Source: Hydractinia symbiolongicarpus
Taxonomy: Eukaryota; Cnidaria; Hydrozoa; Anthoathecata; Hydractiniidae
Length of the DNA stretch: 64,000 bases
Direction of reading: 5' to 3'
Assembly (NCBI RefSeq): GCF_029227915.1
Contig: NC_079880.1
Coordinates: forward strand, 32,049,501 to 32,113,500
The notes beneath the pieces were generated by a model. It was not told where the DNA came from. It searched no databases and was given only the letters and a program-made list of their open reading frames with translations. A program made the translations under genes and the position numbers. This document shows positions 63,801-64,000 of the stretch, in pieces (the stretch's first letter is position 1; each line of letters opens with the position of its first letter).

Positions 63801-64000
63801 AGAACGCCGTCAACTACATGCACATGAATCTAGAGACCGTAATATGGCCTTTTGTTGCCTAATAAAGGCTTAGCATGTAAATCATGTGGTTCTACGTGTC
63901 TGTGCAGGTTACCATTGGTCTACTCCGTCAAGTCTCTATGGACTACTGCTGTCCTAAGTCGCTTTCCTTGGCACCATGGCTTTAGAACGCCGTCAACAAC

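Larger units (their letters stand above)
51237..64000 (+). repeat. Satellite array, block 3 (about 70 monomers), including diverged types
   Basis: Same repeat and orientation, continuing to the window edge, so the array end is not seen. From about 52.1 kb on, monomers with many private changes (types K and M) are interspersed with standard types, and monomer starts such as ATGGCTTTACAACG and ATGGCTTCACAACG become common. Homogenisation looks weaker than in the first 25 kb. No gene is supported. Confidence 0.96.

Noticed and set aside
335-63802. Over a hundred plus-strand open frames of 61-135 codons with near-identical products
   Set aside because: They are the satellite monomer read in one frame. 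They recur at monomer spacing, change frame every unit, are broken in about half the monomer types, and the longer ones are read-throughs caused by the 181/182-bp length difference.
1-64000. CRISPR array or other bacterial repeat system
   Set aside because: The repeat is continuous 181-182 bp satellite without unique spacers, and the window has a spliceosomal intron and a eukaryotic transposon.
1-64000. CENP-B box in the monomer (NTTCGNNNNANNCGGGN)
   Set aside because: The TTCG-containing stretches (TTTCGCCGCC, TTTTCGCCAGC, TTTTCGCAAGC) lack the required A and CGGG at the right spacing.
1-64000. tRNA-like B box (GGTTC...) in each monomer
   Set aside because: CGGTTCCACG is only a partial match, no A box lies at suitable spacing, and no cloverleaf could be drawn.
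1-64000. Assembly artefact as the sole cause of nested repeats
   Set aside because: Cannot be excluded for exact copy numbers, but the copies carry private differences and the two transposons sit in only one copy each, which argues for real paralogues.

Overview
The window is eukaryotic, most likely from an invertebrate animal genome. It consists almost entirely of one tandem satellite DNA array, interrupted by two piggyBac-type DNA transposon insertions. The case for a eukaryote rests on three things: about 60 kb of head-to-tail satellite with higher-order repeats, a piggyBac-family transposase gene, and a spliceosomal intron in that gene. I cannot name the species.

Layout. (1) 1-26023: satellite array with a monomer of 181-182 bp, about 143 copies, all in one orientation. 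(2) 26024-28927: an apparently complete 2,904-bp piggyBac-like element. It has 17-bp terminal inverted repeats (TIRs), subterminal palindromes, and one minus-strand transposase gene in two exons (667 residues predicted) with the family's catalytic aspartates intact. It is flanked by a CTAA duplication instead of the usual TTAA. (3) 28928-50495: more of the same satellite, about 119 copies. (4) 50496-51236: a 741-bp non-coding element (MITE) with perfect 17-bp TIRs and a perfect TTAA duplication. (5) 51237-64000: more satellite, about 70 copies, including clearly older and diverged monomer types not noticed further left.

The satellite has at least ten recurrent monomer types (labelled A-J here) plus a diverged group on the right (K and M). 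These are arranged in nested higher-order repeats whose periods are whole numbers of monomers: 1090 bp (6), 1272 (7), 1453/1454 (8), 1636 (9), 1816/1817 (10), 2363 (13), 4725 (26) and others. Both transposons sit in copies of higher-order units whose paralogous copies elsewhere in the window are empty, so both inserted after those amplifications.

The only credible protein-coding gene is the transposase. The many 61-118-codon open frames on the plus strand are by-products of a satellite monomer that happens to lack stops in one frame. The most interesting points are the terminal architecture shared by the two transposons (a 22-23 nt spacer at one end, none at the other), the CTAA integration documented by empty sites, and the mosaic, multi-scale evolution of the satellite. 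I found no RNA gene, CRISPR array, virus or host gene. All similarities were judged by eye; no alignment or database search was run.
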